This document shows positions 8,799-16,302 of a stretch of 64,000 nucleotides of DNA, piece by piece. Below the pieces are notes generated by a model. That model saw only the letters and a list, made by a program, of their open reading frames with translations, was not told where the DNA came from and did no database searches. The translations under genes were made by a program, and so were the position numbers. Position 1 is the stretch's first letter, and each line of letters opens with the position of its first letter. The stretch comes from JAFAMS01 sp049520515 (GTDB taxonomy: Bacteria; Vulcanimicrobiota; Vulcanimicrobiia; Vulcanimicrobiales; Vulcanimicrobiaceae): positions 62,001 to 126,000 of the forward strand of contig JBEKPS010000008.1 of assembly GCA_049520515.1 (NCBI GenBank), read 5' to 3'.

Positions 8799-9328
8799 AG
8801 TCCTTGCGCGGGGATGCGTAAGGCTCGGTTAAACTTACTCGATGCGTTTTCCCACGCGATCGTTTCGGTCAGCTCGACGATCGTGTCGTCGTCGAAGCGC
8901 GCACGCAGCCGGTCGAAAAACGCGTCGTCGACGTCGCGATCCGAGAGCGTGATCAAATCCGCGTATTCGAGCGTCAGCTGCTCGTCCGTATCGAACACGT
9001 CCGGCATCGGGTTCGCGACCACTCCCATCAGCTTCTCTCTGCTCAGGCCTAATTCGCTGCCGACCGCAGCATTGATATCCGCTCAAAACGCGCAGTGATT
9101 CAGGTAAGCGACGCGCCGGTTGAGCAGCGCACGCAGCGCGGGAGAAAGCAGACCCGATTGGTCGATGGCGCTGAACATCCCGCGCACCGCGCGGAAGATT
9201 GTCGGACGACGTGCGTGGACGCGGTTGTTGATCAGCGGTGCGCCCCACAGCTTCGTTTGCGCCTCAAAAACCGAGCGCGCATAGGTATCGGCGTCTTCGG
9301 GAGAAACTCCCACGATTCGCTGGCTCAT
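8783..9328 (-). CDS. Candidate selenoprotein: CMD/AhpD-like protein with CxxU
   Basis: One frame from ATG 9328 to the stop at 8785-8783 encodes a 181-residue carboxymuconolactone-decarboxylase/AhpD-fold protein, interrupted once by TGA at 9085-9083. Before the TGA: RVAYLNHCAF. After it: ADINAAVGSELGLSREKL, then VELTETIAWENASSKFNRAL, a typical family C-terminus. Relatives have a redox CxxC in this place, so the TGA replaces the second cysteine exactly, giving CAFU. A stem-loop fitting a bacterial SECIS follows. TGA is an ordinary stop in many neighbours, so the code is not altered. The ATG lies 5 bases after the glycosyltransferase stop, with AGG close by. Alternatives are a nonsense-mutated pseudogene or a sequencing error, but the rest of the frame is intact on both sides. 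The likely role is thiol/peroxide redox chemistry. Confidence 0.8.
9056..9085 (-). promoter_or_regulatory. Putative bacterial SECIS element
   Basis: On the minus strand, TGA (9085-9083) is followed by 12 bases, then GCTGC, the loop GGTCG, then GCAGC (9070-9056), a perfect 5-bp stem. Three more pairs (AAT with ATT) can form below it across a 2-base bulge. The loop begins 18 bases after the UGA and starts with GG then U. Known bacterial SECIS elements lie just downstream of UGA with a short stem and a G-starting loop that SelB reads. The stem also encodes AAVGS. Confidence 0.7.
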
Positions 9329-9333
9329 GCCCT

Positions 9334-10407
9334 TCAGTACACCGCGTTTCGATAAACGGCTGCGGTTTCGGCTGCTGCGCGTTGCCACGAGAAGCGCTCG
9401 ATCGCGCCCGAACGCACCTCGGCCGCGCGCAGGTTTGCGTCGGCTTGCGCGCCGATGATCGCGCGCATCGCATCGCCCCACGCGATCGGTTCATCGGGTG
9501 AAAGCAGCGGCGCATCGCCTTGTACGACCTCGATCAAGGATGACGAACGCGCCGCAACGAGTGGAATCCCAGCGCACAACGCCTGTGCGGCAGCGTAACC
9601 AAAACCCTCATAACGTGAAGGCGCAACTGCGAGCGTCGCCGTCGCGTACAGCCCGAGCAGCTCGGCAGGTTCGAGATAGCCCGCAAACCTGATGCGGCTC
9701 GTAATCCCCAAACGCTCGGCCAGCACTTCGCACTCGGCTTGATACGGGGTCGGCGGTCCGACGCACACGAGCATGGCACCGGGGACGCTCGCAAGGGCCT
9801 CGATCACGACGGCAGCGTTCTTTCGGCGTTCGACCGTTCCGACGCACAGCACGAGCGCTTGGGGTCCCGGCCGCCGCGCGATCTGCGCAAAGACCGCATC
9901 CACGCCTGGATGCACGACCACGACGCGTTCGGGATCGAGTGCGACGAACGTTAGCAGCTCGTCTCGCGTGAAGTGCGAGTCAACGATGACACATCGTGCA
10001 TTGCGCCAGCGCTGCGCGCTGAACGAACCAAAATACCAGCGTGCATACGCTGGTGCGTGGGATTGGATGCCCCGCAGCCATGCGACATCGTGCACCGTAA
10101 CGACGATCGGAAGCGGCGCCAAGAGCGGTACGGATCCGCTCGTGCAGTGCAGCAGCTGCGTACCGCTGCCGAGCGCGCAGAGCGGCAAGAGCACTTGATC
10201 CCAGATGACGCGCCGATCGAAGCGCCACGGATCGTAGTGCGGCATTCGAAGCGGTACGGCGCTGATGCCCGCACCGGACAATGCATCGAGCAACCCGCGC
10301 GTATACGCGCCGATGCCCGTCGCGGTGCCGACGGTTTGCTGCGAATCGATTGCGACCTTAAAACCGAATTGCGTAGATGATGTCTTCGCGATTGATGTTT
10401 GTGTCAT
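9334..10407 (-). CDS. Glycosyltransferase family 4 (GT-B fold)
   Basis: 357 residues. The N-terminal domain begins FKVAIDSQQ with GTATGIGAYTRGLL, the acceptor-side glycine loop of GT4 enzymes. VVTVHDVAW and a C-terminal donor domain follow: LCVGTVERRKN, RIRFAGYLEPAEL, and the PSRYEGFGYAAAQALCAG motif with the EGFG glutamate that binds the nucleotide sugar. It probably adds a sugar to LPS or another surface glycan. The ATG at 10407 lies inside the upstream porin gene (50-base overlap) and adds about 16 residues before the family's usual start; no other canonical start lies between. The CMD/AhpD-like gene follows 5 bases after its stop. Confidence 0.9.
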   Translation of the reverse strand: MTQTSIAKTSSTQFGFKVAIDSQQTVGTATGIGAYTRGLLDALSGAGISAVPLRMPHYDPWRFDRRVIWDQVLLPLCALGSGTQLLHCTSGSVPLLAPLPIVVTVHDVAWLRGIQSHAPAYARWYFGSFSAQRWRNARCVIVDSHFTRDELLTFVALDPERVVVVHPGVDAVFAQIARRPGPQALVLCVGTVERRKNAAVVIEALASVPGAMLVCVGPPTPYQAECEVLAERLGITSRIRFAGYLEPAELLGLYATATLAVAPSRYEGFGYAAAQALCAGIPLVAARSSSLIEVVQGDAPLLSPDEPIAWGDAMRAIIGAQADANLRAAEVRSGAIERFSWQRAAAETAAVYRNAVY

Positions 10408-13069
10408 ACGAAGGAACGGCGAAATCGGTATACTTCATGGTGCGGAAGAAAAACGTCAGACTGCTCGGCGTGTTCGGGATCGAGTACGTTATCGCACCTT
10501 GCGAAAACGTCTTCTTCTGACTCACGTTTTGCGCGAGCGACTGGTAATCGCCGGTATACACCTGCTGATTGTAGAGACCGCTCAGCGTCAGGCCGCTCGT
10601 TATCGGCATCGCGGCGCTCACGTTCGTCGTGAGGTGGTTGACGTTGATGTAGTTCGGTGACCAGTTGATCTGACTGCCGGCCGGATTGAGCGTCAGCGCA
10701 GCCGCGACGGAGCCGGCGTCGTTGCCGCCGGTGGCCGGATTGAACGGGTAGTACGCAAAGCGCGTCGGGTCGTTGCGATACAAGCGATCCCAACCGAGAC
10801 TTCCGCCGAGCGCCAAACGCTTACCGAATGCCGGAACGCTGAAGTTGACGGCAGCTTCAAGCCGGTCGAAATTCTCTTTGACGCTCGATTGATACCCAGG
10901 CCCGTATTGCATCGCCGCGACCGAATTCGGCGTCTGCTCGCTCAGATGCGCGCCCGCAAGGCGTCCCGTCATCGGGACGGAACCGATTTGGAAAGGAACG
11001 CTGATATTTGCGGTGATGCCTTGCGTGTTGGGCGTGAAGCTCGAGAACCACTGCGGCCCGCTCGCGACGAACGGATTGAACATCGGCGTATCGTAATTGA
11101 GTGTCGTATTTGCACCCGCACCGTAGACGCTGAACGGCGCCGGTACGGCCGAACCCGCGAACTGCGAGAGAAACTGTCTGTTCAGGACGACAGTATTCGC
11201 GAAGCCGTAGAACGCCGGAAAGTACGGGAGCTTCCAATACGCAAACGTCGGCGGCGGACTTCCGTAATACTGGAACGGCGCGCCGGCCATGTAATTTGGA
11301 CCGATAGCTTGATACTGAACCGACGCGACGGCTTTACCGAGTGAGAGATTCACGCCGGCGACCCATGCATTGTCGCTAATTGGTGCGACGCTCTGATAGT
11401 TGGGTGAGTACTTGCTGTTCGAAGCTTCACCGAAGAGCACGGGTTGCGTTCCCGCTCCGCCCAGAGCGATCGGAATCGGGACTTGCGCGTCGACACCGAA
11501 GACCGTGTCGCTGACGAGCCCGAATCCCCAGCCGGGAGCCGCCGTTTGCGCGAGGCAGAGTGTCGGCACGCCGCTGTTCGACGAACACTGCGAATCGTTC
11601 ACATCAAATATCCGGCTGAACGACGCGCCGATCTCGGCGCCCGGCAGACCTTTGATCTTTTGGTTGACGCGACCGCCGGCGTGGAAGCGCTGCGGCAGCG
11701 TGTAATCCTGTGCAGTAAGTCCTACGAACGTGATCGAGACGGTTGAACCTGCGGGAAGGGGAGTCGTGAACGTCACCGCGTTCAACGCATCGTCGTAGAT
11801 GAACGCCGGCGCCGGATGCGCACCGCCGCCGATGATCATCCCGGAGCTGTTGTACAGCGTGCCGTCATACGCGGAGACATAGACCGTTCCGATCAGCGCT
11901 TTGGTGCCGAGATAGACCATCGAGAGGGGGCCCGTACCGGCTCCGAACGCGAGCGTTTGCGTCGCCGAACCGCCAGGGCCCGGATAGCCGTTTTGACTGT
12001 AGCCCGTTTGATTCGGGACGACGAGCGTTAGGTAGTTGTTCGCGCCGCTCGAAAGACTATAGCCTTCCGGATACGTCGACTGCGTCGTCAGCATCAAATC
12101 GTCTTCGCGCGTGAAGTAGCCTTGAAAATCCGTCAGCCCGTTGAGCGTTCCCGAGATGCTGAAACCGTGTTCGAAATCTTGCGGCCCTTGACCGAACGAG
12201 TATTGATCCGAGACGTCCGGAGCCTTATAGGTCAAGCCGGTACGCGATGATTTCAAGTTGTCTTGAACGCCGTACTTGATCCACAAATTCGAGATGTTTC
12301 CGGTCTGCGCGATCGTGATGTCGACGCCCGGATCGACGCCGACTTGCGTTCCATTGCCCGAGTACGGGCTTCCGCTGCTCCCAAGCGTTCCGGTATACTC
12401 GCTGCCGCCGGCATCGTACGTGGTGATGCGCAATGGAATCGACACCGTCAGATTGTCGGTGACGTGATAAACGAACGTGAACTTGTCGTCGTATTGAAAC
12501 TCGTTTATCGTCGACTGTTGCGTGTACACGGCGTTCGTGTAGTCGGTCGAGACGAACGCGTTGAAAATTCCGTTGCCCACGCTGCCGCCCGAGACGGTTT
12601 GCGGAAGCGTCTCGCGTTGCCGCAGCGTGACGTCGGGCTGCATGAAGCCATGAAATTCGAGTGACTGTGCAAGTCGCGTGCGTTTATCGAGCGCGTCCAA
12701 CGAATCTTCGAGATTGGTGACGCGTACCCCGAGCGCGTCGAGCTCGTCCTTGAACGCGTCGATCAGCTTTTGCAGTTTGTCGAGATCGGCGCGGGATGCG
12801 TAACCCGTGGGCGTCATCGTTTCTACCTTAGCGATGACGCGCGCGATAAGAACCGCCATCTCGTAACGCGTCAACGGGCGATCGCCTTTGAAGCGGCCGT
12901 CCGGATAGCCTTCGATGAGCCCATCCGCGGCGAGACTCTGAATCGCTTGATATGCCCAGTGGTTCGCGGGGACGTCCGAGAACGGAGTGGCCCTTCCGCC
13001 CTGTGCGTTCATTGCGAACGCGACGATGGCGAAGCCCGCCGCGAGAATCAGGGCGATCAGACGATTCAT
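10358..13069 (-). CDS. SLH-domain outer-membrane porin
   Basis: 903 residues from ATG 13069, where ATGA overlaps the upstream stop. A signal peptide (MNRLIALILAAGFAIVAF) precedes one S-layer-homology domain (about residues 28-80: FSDVPANHWAYQAIQSLAAD, GYPDGRFKGDRPLTRYEMAV). A short coiled coil follows (about 95-135, LDKLQKLIDAFKDELDALG). The long remainder has alternating, aromatic-rich strands ending in an aromatic residue (IIYAIRF), as expected of a beta barrel. This SLH-coiled-coil-barrel plan is that of OmpM/cyanobacterial SLH porins, which tether the outer membrane to the cell wall. The upstream reading frame to 13180 looks non-coding. Confidence 0.88.
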   Translation of the reverse strand: MNRLIALILAAGFAIVAFAMNAQGGRATPFSDVPANHWAYQAIQSLAADGLIEGYPDGRFKGDRPLTRYEMAVLIARVIAKVETMTPTGYASRADLDKLQKLIDAFKDELDALGVRVTNLEDSLDALDKRTRLAQSLEFHGFMQPDVTLRQRETLPQTVSGGSVGNGIFNAFVSTDYTNAVYTQQSTINEFQYDDKFTFVYHVTDNLTVSIPLRITTYDAGGSEYTGTLGSSGSPYSGNGTQVGVDPGVDITIAQTGNISNLWIKYGVQDNLKSSRTGLTYKAPDVSDQYSFGQGPQDFEHGFSISGTLNGLTDFQGYFTREDDLMLTTQSTYPEGYSLSSGANNYLTLVVPNQTGYSQNGYPGPGGSATQTLAFGAGTGPLSMVYLGTKALIGTVYVSAYDGTLYNSSGMIIGGGAHPAPAFIYDDALNAVTFTTPLPAGSTVSITFVGLTAQDYTLPQRFHAGGRVNQKIKGLPGAEIGASFSRIFDVNDSQCSSNSGVPTLCLAQTAAPGWGFGLVSDTVFGVDAQVPIPIALGGAGTQPVLFGEASNSKYSPNYQSVAPISDNAWVAGVNLSLGKAVASVQYQAIGPNYMAGAPFQYYGSPPPTFAYWKLPYFPAFYGFANTVVLNRQFLSQFAGSAVPAPFSVYGAGANTTLNYDTPMFNPFVASGPQWFSSFTPNTQGITANISVPFQIGSVPMTGRLAGAHLSEQTPNSVAAMQYGPGYQSSVKENFDRLEAAVNFSVPAFGKRLALGGSLGWDRLYRNDPTRFAYYPFNPATGGNDAGSVAAALTLNPAGSQINWSPNYINVNHLTTNVSAAMPITSGLTLSGLYNQQVYTGDYQSLAQNVSQKKTFSQGAITYSIPNTPSSLTFFFRTMKYTDFAVPSYDTNINREDIIYAIRF

Positions 13070-13470
13070 GGGGGTGCGGGTGTCGCCGCGGCTGCGAATC
13101 GCTCCGCAATCAAGAGCGCAGCGTAATCGTCGATCGGCACCGGCGGTAAGAGCATCCCGCGCGGAACCCAGCGCTTCCAACCACGCGGCGGATGATCCAT
13201 AAAATAACGCGCTCGCGCGCGTAACGTCGTTTCATATTCGTCGACGACGTGCACCGGGAGACCGTGGCGCGCTAACTGCGCAGCGACCGGCGGCGCATGC
13301 GTCCCACTCCCGAGAGCAATCACCGAGATCGGATACTCGAGGAGCAGCCCGTCAACGGTCCCCGCAAGCAAACCGGTTTCGACGATTCCTATCTTCGCGG
13401 GTGGTTCACCAAGCTTGGTCATGACGGCGAATCCGCACTTCCGAGTTCCGGGATCGATCCCCAGTATCAC
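13066..13470 (-). CDS. YqgF/RuvC-like RNase H-fold protein
   Basis: 134 residues. The start MILGIDPGTRKCGFAV is the first strand of an RNase H fold, with the aspartate that binds metal in RuvC and YqgF. A second acidic position may be in VVDEYETTLRARARYF, and DDYAALLIAERF fits the last helix. This suggests a resolvase-like nuclease or rRNA-processing role, but the protein is diverged. It overlaps the upstream DUF3084 gene and the downstream porin gene by 4 bases each, so the three are probably translated together. Confidence 0.72.
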   Translation of the reverse strand: MILGIDPGTRKCGFAVMTKLGEPPAKIGIVETGLLAGTVDGLLLEYPISVIALGSGTHAPPVAAQLARHGLPVHVVDEYETTLRARARYFMDHPPRGWKRWVPRGMLLPPVPIDDYAALLIAERFAAAATPAPP

Positions 13471-14417
13471 CTTGCTCCGACCTTGGCTACCGCTATGTGA
13501 AAAGCCATTCCGGCGGTCCCATCGTGGGCGTACGATTGGCGAGCTGCGAGCAGCGTTACACGGTAGACGCCGTTGCCGTGCAAGACGGTATTCTCGGCTT
13601 TTTGCACCGATCCGGCCGGTACGATCTGCGGAAACTGCGTGAAGGGTCCGGGCATGCCCAGCTTTATCGCTTCGAGCTGTCCGAGCGTGATCAGCCGGCC
13701 GATGTCCGGAACGTTGCCGCCCAGATAATCGAGCGCTGCGACGATCTGGTCTTTTGCGAAGATAAAGCGATCTTGCCAGGTGACGAACTCAAAACTGATG
13801 CGGTCGCCGCGATAAAGATTTTCGGGAAAGACTGCGAGCACCAGGATGGAGTTGCCGGTGTGCAGATTGCGTTGAATCGCCGAATCATCGAGCTGCGCGC
13901 GCAGCTTGTTGTAGACTTCCGAATCGGTGGAGCGAAACGGCAGGGGACGGAGATTGTACGGATTCTGCGTGAACACTTGATTCGCAACGCTGACCGTATC
14001 GTCGAAGTACGCGCTCATCTCTTTGAGCTGAAACGCCCGCGTTTCGTTCGGGTGCAGCACCAGATACCGGTACTGCAGCGGCGTGTCTTTGGGAATGACG
14101 AGCTCGCCGTTGCGTGTTTTGTTTTCGAGCGCGTCGGATTGCGCTTGCAGCTGCTGAATGCGCGTGGTCAGCGAATCGATGCGAAAGAACGCGTCTTGAA
14201 CCTGATGCGAGAATCCAATTGCGATTCCCGTAACGCCAAGTGCGATCAACATTCCGGTCCCGACTGCAACGACCGTCGACGTGTAGCGCGGCCGCAAGCC
14301 AAACATCGTCAACCGCCGGCGCCCAACCTGATGCCCGACACGATCTCCAATGTAGGCGATCAATCCCGCAACAACCATAATAATGATGACGGTAAAGATC
14401 CCTCTGAGTATCTCCAT
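13467..14417 (-). CDS. DUF3084 inner-membrane protein
   Basis: 316 residues. There are two N-terminal membrane segments (about 5-24 and 50-70) with the DUF3084 signature between them (VGRRRLTMFGLRPRYTSTVV). A short coiled coil follows (about 80-105, LTTRIQQLQAQSDALENK), then a soluble region that is probably periplasmic. The function is unknown; the family is seen in cyanobacteria and related diderms. It lies 116 bases downstream of the LptF/G permease, with a perfect hairpin in the gap. Confidence 0.8.
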   Translation of the reverse strand: MEILRGIFTVIIIMVVAGLIAYIGDRVGHQVGRRRLTMFGLRPRYTSTVVAVGTGMLIALGVTGIAIGFSHQVQDAFFRIDSLTTRIQQLQAQSDALENKTRNGELVIPKDTPLQYRYLVLHPNETRAFQLKEMSAYFDDTVSVANQVFTQNPYNLRPLPFRSTDSEVYNKLRAQLDDSAIQRNLHTGNSILVLAVFPENLYRGDRISFEFVTWQDRFIFAKDQIVAALDYLGGNVPDIGRLITLGQLEAIKLGMPGPFTQFPQIVPAGSVQKAENTVLHGNGVYRVTLLAARQSYAHDGTAGMAFHIAVAKVGAR

Positions 14418-14447
14418 CTAAAGGCGCTCCGCCCCAGGCTGCGCGCC

Positions 14448-14467
14448 CCCCATGCTAATGCATGGGG
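14448..14467. repeat. Perfect hairpin between the LPS permease and DUF3084 genes
   Basis: CCCCATGC, the loop TAAT, then GCATGGGG: an 8-bp perfect stem in the only sizeable gap (116 bases) of this part of the minus-strand run. No T-run follows on the minus strand, so it is more likely an RNA-processing or attenuation element than a simple terminator. The rest of the gap shows no gene. Confidence 0.45.
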
Positions 14468-14533
14468 CCCCCAAACGCGCTCGGCCCATCACCATTGTCA
14501 TGCGCGGAGCATTTTCACGCCGGCCTCGCAACA

Positions 14534-15682
14534 CTAACCTGCTCCGAAGGAGGCGCGCCGCAGCAGCACCATGCCGATTGCGAAGAAGAGTACGTTCGGG
14601 AACCACGCCATGAGGAACGCCATGAAATCGTTGAGGGTCCCGAGCGAATTCGAGATCGTCATGACAACGTAATAGATGAAAACGATCGCGACCGCGAGGC
14701 CGAATCCAACGCTCGTTCCGCCGCCCCGCACGCGCCGCATGCCGAACGGAACCGCCAACAATGCGAAGACCAAACACGCGAACGGGCGCGCGAGCTGAGA
14801 TTGATATTCGGCGACATACTGTCCGACTTGCGTCGAGGTCAGCTGTCCAGTGCGGATCACTTGCGCGATTTCGCCACGGCTCATCTCCTGCGGCGCTCCC
14901 TTGGCGCGCTTGAGCAAGCTCGTCGGACCTTCTCCGATGTCGATAATCAACGTGCGCTGCGTGCTTTCTAGAGTGGAACCGTCGGGATCGAAACGGAACG
15001 TACGTGCATTCTCAAACGTCCATGACGTGTTCGTTTGCGCGGTCGCCCGGTCGCCGAAGATGATGGTTTGCGGCGCACCGCTCTTATCGTACTGAATAAC
15101 GGTCACATTGAGCAACGACTGGGTCGACGCGTCGTAGCCGGTCGCAGCTGTGAGCTGCCGTCCGCCGCCGGGCAGCGGCGTGTAGACTGTGAGGTTCGTT
15201 CCAAGGGCCGGCGCATGCCGTATCGTCACCTGGAGGATCTCGGTCGCGCGATCGTTCGCATACGGAACGAACGTCTGCTCGACGAAAAACGTAAAGACGG
15301 AGAGGACAAAACCGACCAACAGCAGCGGTACGGCGATCCGCTCGAGCGAGAGGCCTCCAGCCTTCATCGCAGTGATCTCGCTCTCGCCCGAAAGGCGCTG
15401 CATCGCGAGCAGCACGCCCAAGAGCACCGCCATTGGGACGACATAGGGGATCACCTGCGGTAACCCCCACAAGAAATATTCGATGACGGCTAAGAGCTGC
15501 GCGTGCTCTTCCGAAATCAGCCGGCTGAGCGCAAGCAAGTTCGTGGCAACGAAAATCAACGTGAAGGCCGAGAACCCAAAAACGAATGGCCCGGCCAGCT
15601 CCGCGATCATGTAACGATCGAGAGTGGTCATGCGCAAGGCGTCGACGCGAACTCTCTCTCTCGTAATCGTTCTTGCGATCAT
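14534..15682 (-). CDS. LptF/LptG (YjgP/YjgQ) family LPS-export permease
   Basis: A 382-residue inner-membrane permease of the Lpt ABC transporter, which extracts LPS towards the outer membrane. Three N-terminal spans carry LDRYMIAELAGPFVFGF and VPMAVLLGVLLAMQRLSGESE followed by ITAMKAGGLSLERI. A periplasmic beta-jellyroll region (about 150-290) and C-terminal spans with RPFACLVFALLAVPFGMR follow. The ATG at 15682 overlaps the upstream stop (ATGA); a second, family-like start is ATG 15631 (MTTLDRYM). Whether it is LptF or LptG cannot be decided by eye. No lptB ATPase is in the window. Confidence 0.9.
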   Translation of the reverse strand: MIARTITRERVRVDALRMTTLDRYMIAELAGPFVFGFSAFTLIFVATNLLALSRLISEEHAQLLAVIEYFLWGLPQVIPYVVPMAVLLGVLLAMQRLSGESEITAMKAGGLSLERIAVPLLLVGFVLSVFTFFVEQTFVPYANDRATEILQVTIRHAPALGTNLTVYTPLPGGGRQLTAATGYDASTQSLLNVTVIQYDKSGAPQTIIFGDRATAQTNTSWTFENARTFRFDPDGSTLESTQRTLIIDIGEGPTSLLKRAKGAPQEMSRGEIAQVIRTGQLTSTQVGQYVAEYQSQLARPFACLVFALLAVPFGMRRVRGGGTSVGFGLAVAIVFIYYVVMTISNSLGTLNDFMAFLMAWFPNVLFFAIGMVLLRRASFGAG

Positions 15683-16302
15683 CTGCTTCCCGACAGCGTG
15701 ACGTGCTCGAACCCGGGGTCGGTTTGCAGCGTCTCTCCTGTCGCAGTTTGGTTCGTTTTCGTGTCCGTCAAGACGACGTTTCCTACGCACAGTATCTGAG
15801 CGTGCAGCTCGTCGTACGTCAGCGTCGTGCACGTCAGGACCCTGTTGTCGCTGGTCTTGGCGTGAACGCCGCCGGTCATTACAACGCTTTTATCCTTGTC
15901 GTGGGCGACGGCCTTCGGCGAGTCGGCGATCACGACGCGGTTGTCGGGCGCCTCGAAGGTAACGTGCGGCGTCGTGAATGTTGCGACGGCCGTCCCGTCC
16001 GCCGCCCGATCGTAGACGACCGTCGACGAGCGCACGTCGTACATTACTTGCCCTTGCGGATTGCGCACGATGTAGCGTGCGGGTTGGTGCGATGTTCCGC
16101 GGCTGATGGCTCGCACCGGCTCTTGATCGGTGAGGCTTGGCGCAGGTGTGGAGGACGCTGCCGCAGTGGCGACTGTCGGCGAGGGTGACGGCCCGGGCGA
16201 AGCCGAGGCGGGGGTCTGGGGTGGCGCCTTCGGAGCGCAGGCTGCGGCGAGAACGCACGCGAGTCCCGCACACATCAGCAGGGTGTGTCTACGCGCGCCC
16301 AT
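15679..16302 (-). CDS. LptC/LptA-family LPS-export lipoprotein
   Basis: About 207 residues from ATG 16302. The N-terminus is a lipoprotein signal (MGARRHTLLMCAGLACVLAA then C). A proline/serine/alanine-rich linker follows, then a beta-rich domain (ARYIVRNPQGQVMYDV, ATFTTPHVTFEAPDNRVVI, KSVVMTGGVHAKTSDNRVL, LCVGNVVLTDTKTNQTATGETL) with the repeated short strands of the OstA/LptC periplasmic fold. It lies directly before the LptF/G permease, as expected for an export partner. Separate LptA and LptB genes were not seen. Confidence 0.8.
   Translation of the reverse strand: MGARRHTLLMCAGLACVLAAACAPKAPPQTPASASPGPSPSPTVATAAASSTPAPSLTDQEPVRAISRGTSHQPARYIVRNPQGQVMYDVRSSTVVYDRAADGTAVATFTTPHVTFEAPDNRVVIADSPKAVAHDKDKSVVMTGGVHAKTSDNRVLTCTTLTYDELHAQILCVGNVVLTDTKTNQTATGETLQTDPGFEHVTLSGSR

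Noticed and set aside
8783..9328. UGA read as tryptophan (alternative genetic code)
   Set aside because: Many genes in this window end with TGA in ATGA/GTGA overlaps (e.g. dnaX, rsmG, lpxB), so TGA is a normal stop.
9083..9481. Reading the CMD/AhpD-like region as two separate genes or a pseudogene
   Set aside because: Both pieces are in one frame, together make a full family member, and the single break is a UGA at the catalytic cysteine followed by a SECIS-like hairpin.
12263..12664. Plus-strand frames inside the SLH-porin and tamB genes
   Set aside because: They are composition shadows of long minus-strand genes and match no recognisable family.
13070..13180. Extended N-terminus of the SLH-porin
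   Set aside because: The extra residues look non-coding and precede the signal peptide; ATG 13069 overlaps the upstream stop as ATGA.
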